The notes: generated from the sequence alone by a model not told the origin. A stretch of 47,500 nucleotides of DNA from Lineus longissimus (GCF_910592395.1 NC_088313.1:10555937-10603436), one strand, 5' to 3'. Positions 1 to 15,492 are shown, counted from the stretch's first letter. Translations and numbers: made by a program.

Positions 1-53
1 TATCATCGTCATGATCATGATCATGATCATCATCCTCACCGTCATCGTCATTC

Positions 54-87
<34 letters not shown>

Positions 88-351
88 TGTCATCTTTATC
101 GTCATCGTCATCATCAACATCATCATTATCGACATGATCATCATCATGATCATCTTCATCGTCATCATCATCGTCATCTTTATCGTCATCGTCATTGTCA
201 TCGTCATCATCATCGTGATCATCGTCATCGTCATCGTCATCGTCGTCCTCACCGTCATCGTCATCGTCGCCGTCGTGATCATCATCGTCGCGGTCGAGAT
301 CATCATCGTCGTCATCGTTATCATGATCGTCGTCATCATCATGATCATCAT
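1..351. repeat. Spacer S1, partial and degenerate (left part of array)
   Basis: Triplet spacer entered from the left window edge. It carries CGTCGTCCTCACCG at about 241 where other spacers have CGACGTCCTCACCG, so the GACGTC landmark is lost by one A/T difference. It also has GTCGAGATC for GTCGTGATC and extra CGT/CAT triplets before the hexamer run. These private differences set it apart from interior copies. Confidence 0.85.
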
Positions 352-940
352 GGTCATGGTCATGGTCATGGTCATGGTCATGGTCATGGTCATGGTCATG
401 GTCATGGTCATGGTCATGGTCATGGTCATGGTCATGGTCATGGTCATGGTCATGGTCATGGTCATGGTCATGGTCATGGTCATGGTCATGGTCATGGTCA
501 TGGTCATGGTCATCTTCATGGTCATGGTCATGGTCATGGTCATCTTCATGGTCATGGTCATGGTCATCTTCATGGTCATGATTATCGTCATGGTCATGGT
601 CATGGTTATCGTCAGCATCATTATCGTCATCATCGTCGTCATTGTCATCGTCATCGTCATCTTTATTCTCATCGTCATCATCAACATCATCATCATCATC
701 ATCGTCATGATCATGATCATCATCATCATCCTTATCATGATCATCATGATCATGATCATGTTCATGATCTCCACCGTCATCGTCATCGTCATCGTCATCG
801 TCATTGTCATCTTTATCGTCATCGTCATCATCAACATCATCATCATCATCATCGTCATGATCATGATCATGATCATCATCTTTATCATGATCATCATGAT
901 CATGATCATCATGATCATCATCCTCACCGTCATCGTCATT

Positions 941-982
<42 letters not shown>

Positions 983-3900
983 TTTATCGTCATCGTCATC
1001 ATCAACATCATCATTATCGACATGATCATCATCATGATCATCATGATCATCATCATCTCCATCATCATCGTCACCGTCATCATCATCGTCATTGTAATCA
1101 TAATCATCATCATCATCGTCATGATCATCATCATCATCATCGTTATCATGATCATCGTCATCGTCATCGTCATCGTCATCATCATCGTCATCTTTATCGT
1201 CATCGTCATCGTCATCGTCATCATCATCGTGATCATCGTCATCGTGATCGTCATCGACGTCCTCACCGTCATCGTCATCGTCGCCGTCGTGATCATCATC
1301 GTCGCGGTCGTGATCATCATCGCCGTCATCGTTATCATGATCGTCATGGTCATGGTCATGGTCATGGTCATGGTCATGGTCATGGTCATCTTCATGGTCA
1401 TGGTCATGGTCATCTTCATGGTCATGGTCATGGTCATGATCATCATCGTCGTCATCGTTATCATGATCGTCATGGTCATGGTCATGGTCATGGTCATGGT
1501 CATGGTCATGGTCATCTTCATGGTCAGGGTCATGGTCATCTTCATGGTCATGGTCATGGTCATGGTCATGGTCATGGTCATGGTCATGGTCATGGTCATG
1601 GTCATGGTCATCTTGATGGTCATGATCATCGTCATGGTCATGGTCATCTTCATGGTCATGGTCATGGTCATGGTCATGGTCATCTTCATCTTCATGGTCA
1701 TGGTCATGGTCATGGTCATGGTCATCTTCATGGTCATCTTCATGGTCATCTTCATGGTCATGGTCATGGTCATGGTCATGGTCATGGTCATGGTCATGGT
1801 CATGGTCATGGTCATGGTCATGGTCATCTTCATGGTCATGGTCATGGTCATGGTCATCTTCATGGTCATGATCATCGTCATGGTCATGGTCATGGTTATC
1901 GTCATCATCATTATCGTCATCATCGTCGTCATTGTCGTCGTCATCTTTATTGTCATCGTCATCATCAACATCATCATCATCATCATCGTCATGATCATGA
2001 TCATGATCATCATCTTTATCATGATCATCATGATCATGATCATCATGATCATCATCCTCACCGTCATCGTCATTGTCATCGTCATCGTCATCGTCATCGT
2101 CATTGTCATCTTTATCGTCATCGTCATCATCAACATCATCATTATCGACATGATCATCATCATGATCATCATCATCATCATCATCTTCATCATCATCCTC
2201 ACCGTCATCATCATCGTCATTGTCATCATAATCATCATCATCATCGTCATGATGATCATCATCATCATCGTTATCATGATCATGATCATCGTCATCGTCA
2301 TCGTCATCATCATCGTCATCTTTATCGTCATCGTCATCGTCATCGTCATCATCATCGTGATCATCGTCATCGTCATCGTCATCGACGTCCTCACCGTCAT
2401 CGTCATCATCGCCGTCGTGATCATCATCGTCGCGGTCGTGATCATCATCGTCGTCATCGTTATCATGATCGTCATGGTCATGGTCATGGTCATGGTCATG
2501 GTCATGGTCATGGTCATGGTCATGGTCATGGTCATGGTCATGGTCATTGTCATCTTCATGGTCATGGTCATGGTCATGGTCATGGTCATCTTCATCTTCA
2601 TGGTCATGGTCATGGTCATGGTCATGGTCATGGTCATGGTCATGGTCATGGTCATGGTCATGGTCATGGTCATGGTCATGGTCATCTTCATGGTCATGGT
2701 CGTGGTCATGGTCGTGGTCATGGTCGTGGTCATGGTCCTGGTCATGGTCATCTTCATGGTCATGGTCATGGTCATCTTCATGGTCATGATCATCTTCATG
2801 GTCATGGTCATGGTCATGGTCATCTTCATGGTCATGGTCATGGTCATGGTCATCTTCATGGTCATGGTCATGGTCATGGTCATGGTCATGGTCATGGTCA
2901 TGGTCATGGTCATGGTCATGGTCATGGTCATGGTCATGGTCATGGTCATGGTCATGGTCGTGGTCATGGTCGTGGTCATGGTCGTGGTCATGGTCGTGGT
3001 CATGGTCATCTTCATGGTCATGGTCATGGTCATGGTCATGGTCATGGTCATGGTCATGGTCATGGTCATGGTCATGGTCATGGTCATCTTCATGGTCCTG
3101 GTCATGGTCATCTTCATGGTCATGGTCATGGTCATGGTCATGGTCATGGTCATGGTCATGGTCATGGTCATCTTGATGGTCATGATCATCGTCATGGTCA
3201 TGGTCATCTTCATGGTCATGGTCATGGTCATGGTCATGGTCATCTTCATCTTCATGGTCATGGTCATGGTCATGGTCATGGTCATCTTCATGGTCATGGT
3301 CATGGTCATCTTCATGGTCATGGTCATGGTCATGGTCATGGTCATGGTCATGGTCATGGTCATGGTCATCTTCATGGTCATGGTCATGGTCATGGTCATG
3401 GTCATCTTCATGGTCATGATCATCGTCATGGTCATGGTCATGGTTATCGTCATCATCATTATCGTCATCATCGTCGTCATTGTCGTCGTCATCTTTATTG
3501 TCATCGTCATCATCAACATCATCATCATCATCATCGTCATGATCATGATCATGATCATCATCTTTATCATGATCATCATGATCATGATCATCATGATCAT
3601 CATCCTCACCGTCATCGTCATTGTCATCGTCATCGTCATCGTCATCGTCATTGTCATCTTTATCGTCATCGTCATCATCAACATCATCATTATCGACATG
3701 ATCATCATCATGATCATCATCATCATCATCATCTTCATCATCATCCTCACCGTCATCATCATCGTCATTGTCATCATAATCATCATCATCATCGTCATGA
3801 TGATCATCATCATCATCGTTATCATGATCATGATCATCGTCATCGTCATCGTCATCATCATCGTCATCTTTATCGTCATCGTCATCGTCATCGTCATCAT

Positions 3901-6106
3901 CATCGTGATCATCGTCATCGTCATCGTCATCGACGTCCTCACCGTCATCGTCATCGTCGCCGTCGTGATCATCATCGTCGCGGTCGTGATCATCATCGTC
4001 GTCATCGTTATCATGATCGTCATGGTCATGGTCATGGTCATGGTCATGGTCATGGTCATGGTCATGGTCATGGTCATGGTCATGGTCATTGTCATCTTCA
4101 TGGTCATGGTCATGGTCATGGTCATCTTCATGGTCATGGTCATCTTCATGGTCATGGTCATGGTCATGGTCATCTTCATGGTCATGGTCATGGTCATGGT
4201 CATGGTCATGGTCATGGTCATGGTCATGGTCATGGTCATGGTCATGGTCATGGTCATGGTCATGGTCATGGTCATGGTCATGGTCATGGTCATGGTCATG
4301 GTCATGGTCATGGTCATGGTCATCTTCATGGTCATGGTCATGGTCATGGTCATGGTCATTGTCATGGTCATGGTCATGGTCATGGTCATGGTCATGGTCA
4401 TGGTCAAGGTCATGGTCATGGTCATGGTCATGGTCATGGTCATGGTCATGGTCATGGTCATCTTCATGGTCATGGTCATGGTCATGGTCATCTTCATGGT
4501 CAAGATCATCATCATGGTCATGGTCATGGTTATCGTCATCATCATTATCGTCATCATCGTCGTCATTGTCGTCGTCATATTTATTGTCATCGTCATCATC
4601 AACATCATCATCATCATCATCGTCATGATCATGATCATGATCATCATCTTTATCATGATCATCATGATCATGATCATCATGATCATCATCCTCACCGTCA
4701 TCGTCATTGTCATCGTCATCGTCATCGTCATCGTCATTGTCATCTTTATCGTCATCGTCATCATCAACATCATCATTATCGACATGATCATCATCATGAT
4801 CATCATCATCATCATCATCTTCATCATCATCCTCACCTTCATCATCATCGTCATTGTCATCATAATCATCATCATCATCGTCATGATCATCATCATCATC
4901 ATCGTTATCATGATCATCATCATCGTCATCGTCATCGTCATCATCATCGTCATCTTTATCGTCATCGTCATCGTCATCGTCATCATCATCGTGATCATCG
5001 TCATCGTCATCGTCATCGACGTCCTCACCGTCATCGTCATCGTCGCTGTCGTTATCATCATCGTCGCGGTCGTGATCATCATCGTCGTCATCGTTATCAT
5101 GATCGTCATGGTCATGGTCATGGTCATGGTCATGGTCATGGTCATGGTCATGGTCATGGTCATTGTCATCTTCATGGTCATGGTCATGGTCATGGTCATG
5201 GTCATCTTCATCTTCATGGTCATGGTCATGGTCATGGTCATGGTCATGGTCATGGTCATCTTCATGGTTATGGTCATGGTCATGGTCATGGTCATGGTCA
5301 TGGTCATGGTCATGGTCATCTTCATGGTCATGGTCATGGTCATGGTCATGGTCGTGGTCATGGTCGTGGTCATGGTCATCTTCATGGTCATGGTCATGGT
5401 CATGGTCATCTTCATGGTCATGGTCATGGTCATGGTCGTGGTCATGGTCCTGGTCATGGTCCTGGTCATGGTCATGGTCATCTTCATGGTCATGGTCATG
5501 GTCATGGTCATCTTCATGGTTATGGTCATCTTCATGGTCATGGTCATGGTCATGGTCATGGTCATGGTCATGGTCATGGTCATGGTCATGGTCATGGTCA
5601 TGGTCATGGTCATGGTCATGGTCATCTTCATGGTCATGGTCATGGTCATGGTCATCTTCATGGTCATGGTCATCTTCATGGTCATGGTCATGGTCATGGT
5701 CATCTTCATGGTCATGGTCATGGTCATGGTCATGGTCATGGTCATGGTCATGGTCATGGTCATGGTCATGGTCATGGTCATGGTCATGGTCATGGTCATG
5801 GTCATGGTCATGGTCATGGTCATGGTCATGGTCATCTTCATGGTCATCGTCATGGTCATCTTCATGGTCATGGTCATGGTCATGGTCATCTTCATGGTCA
5901 TGATCATCGTCATGGTCATGTTCATGGTTATCGTCATCATCATTATCGTCATCATCGTCGTCATTGTCGTCGTCATCTTTATTGTCATCGTCATCATCAA
6001 CATCATCATCATCATCATCGTCATGATCATGATCATGATCATCATCTTTATCATGATCATCATGATCATGATCATCATGATCATCATCCTCACCGTCATC
6101 GTCATT

Positions 6107-6141
<35 letters not shown>

Positions 6142-8860
6142 TGTCATCTTTATCGTCATCGTCATCATCAACATCATCATTATCGACATGATCATCATCA
6201 TGATCATCATGATCATCATCATCTCCATCATCATCCTCACCGTCATCATCATCGTCATTGTAATCATAATCATCATCATCATCGTCATGATCATCATCAT
6301 CATCATCGTTATCATGATCATCGTCATCGTCATCGTCATCGTCATCATCATCGTCATCTTTATCGTCATCGTCATCGTCATCGTCATCATCATCGTGATC
6401 ATCGTCATCGTGATCGTCATCGACGTCCTCACCGTCATCGTCATCGTCGCCGTCGTGATCATCATCGTCGCGGTCGTGATCATCATCGCCGTCATCGTTA
6501 TCATGATCGTCATGGTCATGGTCATGGTCATGGTCATGGTCATGGTCATGGTCATGGTCATCTTCATGGTCATGGTCATGGTCATGGTCATGGTCGTGGT
6601 CATGGTCGTGGTCATGGTCGTGGTCATGGTCATGGTCATGGTCATGGTCATCTTCATGGTCATGGTCATGGTCATGGTTATGGTCATTGTCATGGTCATG
6701 GTCATGGTCATGGTCATGGTCATGGTCATGGTCATGGTCATGGTCATCTTCATGGTCATGGTCATGGTCATGGTCATGGTCGTGGTCATGGTCGTGGTCA
6801 TGGTCATGGTCATGGTCATGGTCATCTTCATGGTCATGGTCATGGTCATGGTCATGGTCGTGGTCATGGTCGTGGTCATGGTCGTGGTCATGGTCATCTT
6901 CATGGTCATGGTCATGGTCATGGTCATCTTCATGGTCATGGTCATCTTCATGGTCATGGTCATGGTCATGGTCATCTTCATGGTCATGGTCATGGTCATG
7001 GTCATGGTCATGGTCATGGTCATGGTCATGGTCATGGTCATGGTCATGGTCATGGTCATGGTCATGGTCATGGTCATGGTCATGGTCATGGTCATGGTCA
7101 TGGTCATGGTCATGGTCATGGTCATGGTCATGGTCATGGTCATGGTCATGGTCATCTTCATGGTCATGGTCATGGTCATGGTTATGGTCATTGTCATGGT
7201 CATGGTCATGGTCATGGTCATGGTCATGGTCATGGTCAAGGTCATGGTCATGGTCATGGTCATGGTCATGGTCATGGTCATGGTCATGGTCATCTTCATG
7301 GTCATCTTCATGGTCATGGTCATGGTCATGGTCATCTTCATGGTCAAGATCATCGTCATGGTCATGGTCATGGTTATCGTCATCATCATTATCGTCATCA
7401 TCGTCGTCATTGTCGTCGTCATATTTATTGTCATCGTCATCATCAACATCATCATCATCATCATCGTCATGATCATGATCATCATCATCATCTTTATCAT
7501 GATCATCATGATCATGATCATCATGATCATCATCCTCACCGTCATCGTCATTGTCATCGTCATCGTCTTCGTCATCGTCATTGTCATCTTTATCGTCATC
7601 GTCATCATCAACATCATCATTATCGACATGATCATCATCATGATCATCATCATCATCATCATCTTCATCATCATCCTCACCGTCATCATCATCGTCATTG
7701 TCATCATAATCATCATCATCATCGTCATGATCATCATCATCATCATCGTTATCATGATCATCATCATCGTCATCGTCATCGTCATCATCATCGTCATCTT
7801 TATCGTCATCGTCATCGTCATCGTCATCATCATCCTGATCATCGTCATCGTCATCGTCATCGACGTCCTCACCGTCATCGTCATCGTCGCTGTCGTTATC
7901 ATCATCGTCGCGGTCGTGATCATCATCGTCGTCATCGTTATCATGATCGTCATGGTCATGGTCATGGTCATGGTCATGGTCATGGTCATGGTCATGGTCA
8001 TGGTCATGGTCATTGTCATCTTCATGGTCATGGTCATGGTCATGCTCATGGTCATCTTCATCTTCATGGTCATGGTCATGGTCATGGTCATGGTCATGGT
8101 CATGGTCATCTTCATGGTTATGGTCATGGTCATGGTCATGGTCATGGTCATGGTCATCTTCATGGTCATGGTCATGGTCATGGTCATGGTCGTGGTCATG
8201 GTCGTGGTCATGGTCATCTTCATGGTCATGGTCATGGTCATGGTCATCTTCATGGTCATGGTTATGGTCATGGTCGTGGTCATGGTCCTGGTCATGGTCC
8301 TGGTCATGGTCATGGTCATCTTCATGGTCATGGTCATGGTCATGGTCATCTTCATGGTTATGGTCATCTTCATGGTCATGGTCATGGTCATGGTCATGGT
8401 CATGGTCATTGTCATGGTCATGGTCATCTTCATGGTCATGGTCATGGTCATGGTCATCTTCATGGTCATGGTCATGGTCATGGTCATGGTCATGGTCATG
8501 GTCATGGTCATGGTCATGGTCATGGTCATGGTCATTGTCATGGTCATGGTCATGGTCATGGTCATGGTCATGGTCATGGTCATGGTCATCTTCATGGTCA
8601 TCGTCATGGTCATCTTCATGGTCATGGTCATGGTCATGGTCATCTTCATGGTCATGATCATCGTCATGGTCATGTTCATGGTTATCGTCATCATCATTAT
8701 CGTCATCATCGTCGTCATTGTCGTCGTCATCTTTATTGTCATCGTCATCATCAACATCATCATCATCATCATCGTCATGATCATGATCATGATCATCATC
8801 TTTATCATGATCATCATGATCATGATCATCATGATCATCATCCTCACCGTCATCGTCATT

Positions 8861-8895
<35 letters not shown>

Positions 8896-11800
8896 TGTCA
8901 TCTTTATCGTCATCGTCATCATCAACATCATCATTATCGACATGATCATCATCATGATCATCATGATCATCATCATCTCCATCATCATCCTCACCGTCAT
9001 CATCATCGTCATTGTAATCATAATCATCATCATCATCGTCATGATCATCATCATCATCATCGTTATCATGATCATCGTCATCGTCATCGTCATCGTCATC
9101 ATCATCGTCATCTTTATCGTCATCGTCATCGTCATCGTCATCATCATCGTGATCATCGTCATCGTGATCGTCATCGACGTCCTCACCGTCATCGTCATCG
9201 TCGCCGTCGTGATCATCATCGTCGCGGTCGTGATCATCATCGCCGTCATCGTTATCATGATCGTCATGGTCATGGTCATGGTCATGGTCATGGTCATGGT
9301 CATGGTCATGGTCATCTTCATGCTCATGGTCATGGTCATCTTCATGGTCATGGTCATGGTCATGATCATCATCGTCGTCATTGTTATCATGATCGTCATG
9401 GTCATGGTCATGGTCATGGTCATGGTCATGGTCATTGTCATCTTCATGGTCATGGTCATGGTCATGGTCATGGTCATCTTCATCTTCATGGTCATGGTCA
9501 TGGTCATGGTCATGGTCATGGTCATGGTCGTGGTCATGGTCGTGGTCATGGTCATCGTCATGGTGTTGGTCATGGTCATCTTCATGGTCATGGTCATTGT
9601 CATCTTCATGGTCATGGTCATGGTCATGGTCATGGTCATCTTCATCTTTATGGTCATGGTCATGGTCATGGTCATGGTCATGGTCGTGGTCATGGTCATG
9701 GTCATGGTCATGGTCATCTTCATGGTCATGGTCATGGTCATGGTCATGGTCATGGTCATGGTCATGGTCATGGTCATGGTCATGGTCATGGTCATGGTCA
9801 TGGTCATGGTCATGGTCATGGTCGTGGTCATGGTCGTGGTCATGGTCGTGGTCATGGTCATCTTCATGGTCATGGTCATGGTCATGGTCATCTTCATGGT
9901 CATGGTCATCTTCATGGTCATGGTCATGGTCATGGTCATCTTCATGGTCATGGTCATGGTCATGGTCATGGTCATGGTCATGGTCATGGTCATGGTCATG
10001 GTCATGGTCATGGTCATGGTCATGGTCATGGTCATGGTCATGGTCATGGTCATGGTCATGGTCATGGTCATGGTCATGGTCATGGTCATGGTCATGGTCA
10101 TGGTCATGGTCATGGTCATGGTCATCTTCATGGTCATGGTCATGGTCATGGTTATGGTCATTGTCATGGTCATGGTCATGGTCATGGTCATGGTCATGGT
10201 CATGGTCAAGGTCATGGTCATGGTCATGGTCATGGTCATGGTCATGGTCATGGTCATGGTCATCTTCATGGTCATGGTCATGGTCATGGTCATCTTCATG
10301 GTCAAGATCATCGTCATGGTCATGGTCATGGTTATCGTCATCATCATTATCGTCATCATCGTCGTCATTGTCGTCGTCATATTTATTGTCATCGTCATCA
10401 TCAACATCATCATCATCATCATCGTCATGATCATGATCATGATCATCATCTTTATCATGATCATCATGATCATGATCATCATGATCATCATCCTCACCGT
10501 CATCGTCATTGTCATCGTCATCGTCATCGTCATCGTCATTGTCATCTTTATCGTCATCGTCATCATCAACATCATCATTATCGACATGATCATCATCATG
10601 ATCATCATCATCATCATCATCTTCATCATCATCCTCACCGTCATCATCATCGTCATTGTCATCATAATCATCATCATCATCGTCATGATCATCATCATCA
10701 TCATCGTTATCATGATCATCATCATCGTCATCGTCATCGTCATCATCATCGTCATCTTTATCGTCATCGTCATCGTCATCGTCATCATCATCGTGATCAT
10801 CGTCATCGTCATCGTCATCGACGTCCTCACCGTCATCGTCATCGTCGCTGTCGTGATCATCATCGTCGCGGTCGTGATCATCATCGTCGTCATCGTTATC
10901 ATGATCGTCATGGTCATGGTCATGGTCATGGTCATGGTCATGGTCATGGTCATGGTCATGGTCATTGTCATCTTCATCGTCATCATCAACATCATCATCA
11001 TCATCATCGTCATGATCATGATCATGATCATCATCTTTATCATGATCATCATGATCATGATCATCATGATCATCATCCTCACCGTCATCATCATTGTCAT
11101 CGTCATCGTCATCGTCATCGTCATTGTCATCTTTATCGTCATCGTCATCATCAACATCATCATTATCGACATGATCATCATCATGATCATCATCATCATC
11201 ATCATCTTCATCATCATCCTCACCGTCATCATCATCGTCATTGTCATCATAATCATCATCATCATCGTCATGATCATCATCATCATCATCGTTATCATGA
11301 TCATCATCATCGTCATCGTCATCGTCATCATCATCGTCATCTTTATCGTCATCGTCATCGTCATCGTCATCATCATCGTGATCATCGTCATCGTCATCGT
11401 CATCGACGTCCTCACCGTCATCGTCATCGTCGCTGTCGTGATCATCATCGTCGCGGTCGTGATCATCATCGTCGTCATCGTTATCATGATCGTCATGGTC
11501 ATGGTCATGGTCATGGTCATGGTCATGGTCATGGTCATGGTCATGGTCATTGTCATCTTCATGGTCCTGGTCATGGTCCTGGTCATGGTCATCTTCATGG
11601 TCATGGTCATGGTCATGGTCATGGTCATGGTCATGGTCATGGTCATGGTCATGGTCATAGTCATGGTCATTGTCATGGTCATGGTCATGGTCATGGTCAT
11701 GGTCATGGTCATGGTCATCTTCATGGTCATCGTCATGGTCATGGTCATGGTCATGGTCATGGTCATGGTCATGGTCCTGGTCATGGTCATCTTCATGGTC

Positions 11801-12271
11801 ATGGTCATGGTCATGGTCATCTTCATGGTCATGGTCATCTTCATGGTCATGGTCATGGTCATGGTCATCTTCATGGTCATGGTCATGGTCATGGTCATGG
11901 TCATGGTCATGGTCATGGTCATGGTCATGGTCATGGTCATGGTCATTGTCATGGTCATGGTCATGGTCATGGTCATGGTCATGGTCATGGTCATGGTCAT
12001 CTTCATGGTCATCGTCATGGTCATCTTCATGGTCATGGTCATGGTCATGGTCATCTTCATGGTCATGATCATCGTCATGGTCATGTTCATGGTTATCGTC
12101 ATCATCATTATCGTCATCATCGTCGTCATTGTCGTCGTCATCTTTATTGTCATCGTCATCATCAACATCATCATCATCATCATCGTCATGATCATGATCA
12201 TGATCATCATCTTTATCATGATCATCATGATCATGATCATCATGATCATCATCCTCACCGTCATCGTCATT

Positions 12272-12306
<35 letters not shown>

Positions 12307-15300
12307 TGTCATCTTTATCGTCATCGTCATCATCAACATCATCATTATCGACATGATCATCATCATGATCATCATGATCATCATCATCTCCATCATCATC
12401 CTCACCGTCATCATCATCGTCATTGTAATCATAATCATCATCATCATCGTCATGATCATCATCATCATCATCGTTATCATGATCATCGTCATCGTCATCG
12501 TCATCGTCATCATCATCGTCATCTTTATCGTCATCGTCATCGTCATCGTCATCATCATCGTGATCATCGTCATCGTGATCGTCATCGACGTCCTCACCGT
12601 CATCGTCATCGTCGCCGTCGTGATCATCATCGTCGCGGTCGTGATCATCATCGCCGTCATCGTTATCATGATCGTCATGGTCATGGTCATGGTCATGGTC
12701 ATGGTCATTGTCATCTTCATGGTCATGGTCATGGTCATGGTCATGGTCATCTTCATCTTCATGGTCATGGTCATGGTCATGGTCATGGTCATGGTCGTGG
12801 TCATGGTCGTGGTCATGGTCATCGTCATGGTGTTGGTCATGGTCATCTTCATGGTCATGGTCATTGTCATCTTCATGGTCATGGTCATGGTCATGGTCAT
12901 GGTCATCTTCATCTTTATGGTCATGGTCATGGTCATGGTCATGGTCATGGTCGTGGTCATGGTCGTGGTCATGGTCATCTTCATGGTCATGGTCATGGTC
13001 ATGGTCGTGGTCATGGTCGTGGTCATGGTCATGGTCAATGTCATGGTCATCTTCATGGTCATGGTCATGGTCATCTTCATCTTCATGGTCATGGTCATGG
13101 TCATGGTCATCGTCATGGTCATGGTCATGGTCATGGTCATGGTCATGGTCATGGTCATGGTCATGGTCATGGTCATGGTCATGGTCATGGTCATGGTCAT
13201 GGTCATGGTCATCTTCATGGTCATCATCGTGGTCATCTTCATGGTCATGGTCATGGTCATGGTCATGGTCATGGTCATGGTCATCTTCATCTTCATGGTC
13301 ATGGTCATGGTCATGGTCATCTTCATGGTCATGGTCATGGTCATGATCATCATCGTCGTCATCGTTATCATGATCGTCATGGTCATGGTCATGGTCATGG
13401 TCATGGTCATTGTCATCTTCATGGTCATGGTCATGGTCATGGTCATGGTCATCTTCATCTTCATGGTCATGGTCATGGTCATGGTCATGGTCATAGTCAT
13501 GGTCGTGGTCATGGTCGTGGTCATGGTCATCGTCATGGTCACGGTCATGGTCATCTTCATGGTCATGGTCATGGTCATGGTCATGGTCATGGTCATGGTC
13601 ATGGTCATGGTCATGGTCATGGTCATGGTCATGGTCATGGTCATGGTCATGGTCATGGTCATGGTCATGGTCATGGTCATGGTCATGGTCATGGTCATGG
13701 TCATGGTCATGGTCATGGTCATGGTCATGGTCATGGTCATGGTCATGGTCATCTTCATGGTCATGGTCATGGTCATGGTTATGGTCATTGTCATGGTCAT
13801 GGTCATGGTCATGGTCATGGTCATGGTCATGGTCAAGGTCATGGTCATGGTCATGGTCATGGTCATGGTCATGGTCATGGTCATGGTCATCTTCATGGTC
13901 ATCTTCATGGTCATGGTCATGGTCATGGTCATCTTCATGGTCAAGATCATCGTCATGGTCATGGTCATGGTTATCGTCATCATCATTATCGTCATCATCG
14001 TCGTCATTGTCGTCGTCATATTTATTGTCATCGTCATCATCAACATCATCATCATCATCATCGTCATGATCATGATCATCATCATCATCTTTATCATGAT
14101 CATCATGATCATGATCATCATGATCATCATCCTCACCGTCATCGTCATTGTCATCGTCATCGTCTTCGTCATCGTCATTGTCATCTTTATCGTCATCGTC
14201 ATCATCAACATCATCATTATCGACATGATCATCATCATGATCATCATCATCATCATCATCTTCATCATCATCCTCACCGTCATCATCATCGTCATTGTCA
14301 TCATAATCATCATCATCATCGTCATGATCATCATCATCATCATCGTTATCATGATCATCATCATCGTCATCGTCATCGTCATCATCATCGTCATCTTTAT
14401 CGTCATCGTCATCGTCATCGTCATCATCATCCTGATCATCGTCATCGTCATCGTCATCGACGTCCTCACCGTCATCGTCATCGTCGCTGTCGTTATCATC
14501 ATCGTCGCGGTCGTGATCATCATCGTCGTCATCGTTATCATGATCGTCATGGTCATGGTCATGGTCATGGTCATGGTCATGGTCATGGTCATGGTCATGG
14601 TCATGGTCATTGTCATCTTCATGGTCATGGTCATGGTCATGCTCATGGTCATCTTCATCTTCATGGTCATGGTCATGGTCATGGTCATGGTCATGGTCAT
14701 GGTCATCTTCATGGTTATGGTCATGGTCATGGTCATGGTCATGGTCATGGTCATCTTCATGGTCATGGTCATGGTCATGGTCATGGTCGTGGTCATGGTC
14801 GTGGTCATGGTCATCTTCATGGTCATGGTCATGGTCATGGTCATCTTCATGGTCATGGTTATGGTCATGGTCGTGGTCATGGTCCTGGTCATGGTCCTGG
14901 TCATGGTCATGGTCATCTTCATGGTCATGGTCATGGTCATGGTCATCTTCATGGTTATGGTCATCTTCATGGTCATGGTCATGGTCATGGTCATGGTCAT
15001 GGTCATTGTCATGGTCATGGTCATCTTCATGGTCATGGTCATGGTCATGGTCATCTTCATGGTCATGGTCATGGTCATGGTCATGGTCATGGTCATGGTC
15101 ATGGTCATGGTCATGGTCATGGTCATGGTCATTGTCATGGTCATGGTCATGGTCATGGTCATGGTCATGGTCATGGTCATGGTCATCTTCATGGTCATCG
15201 TCATGGTCATCGTCATGGTCATGGTCATGGTCATGGTCATCTTCATGGTCATGATCATCGTCATGGTCATGTTCATGGTTATCGTCATCATCATTATCGT

Positions 15301-15457
15301 CATCATCGTCGTCATTGTCGTCGTCATCTTTATTGTCATCGTCATCATCAACATCATCATCATCATCATCGTCATGATCATGATCATGATCATCATCTTT
15401 ATCATGATCATCATGATCATGATCATCATGATCATCATCCTCACCGTCATCGTCATT

Positions 15458-15492
<35 letters not shown>

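Noticed and set aside
13030-13346. ATG-initiated segment within the Ser-Trp frame at the GGTCAATGTC variant
   Set aside because: The ATG arises from one substitution copied with the HOR (also in A16, A20, A25, A31 and A34) and begins only low-complexity Ser-Trp sequence.
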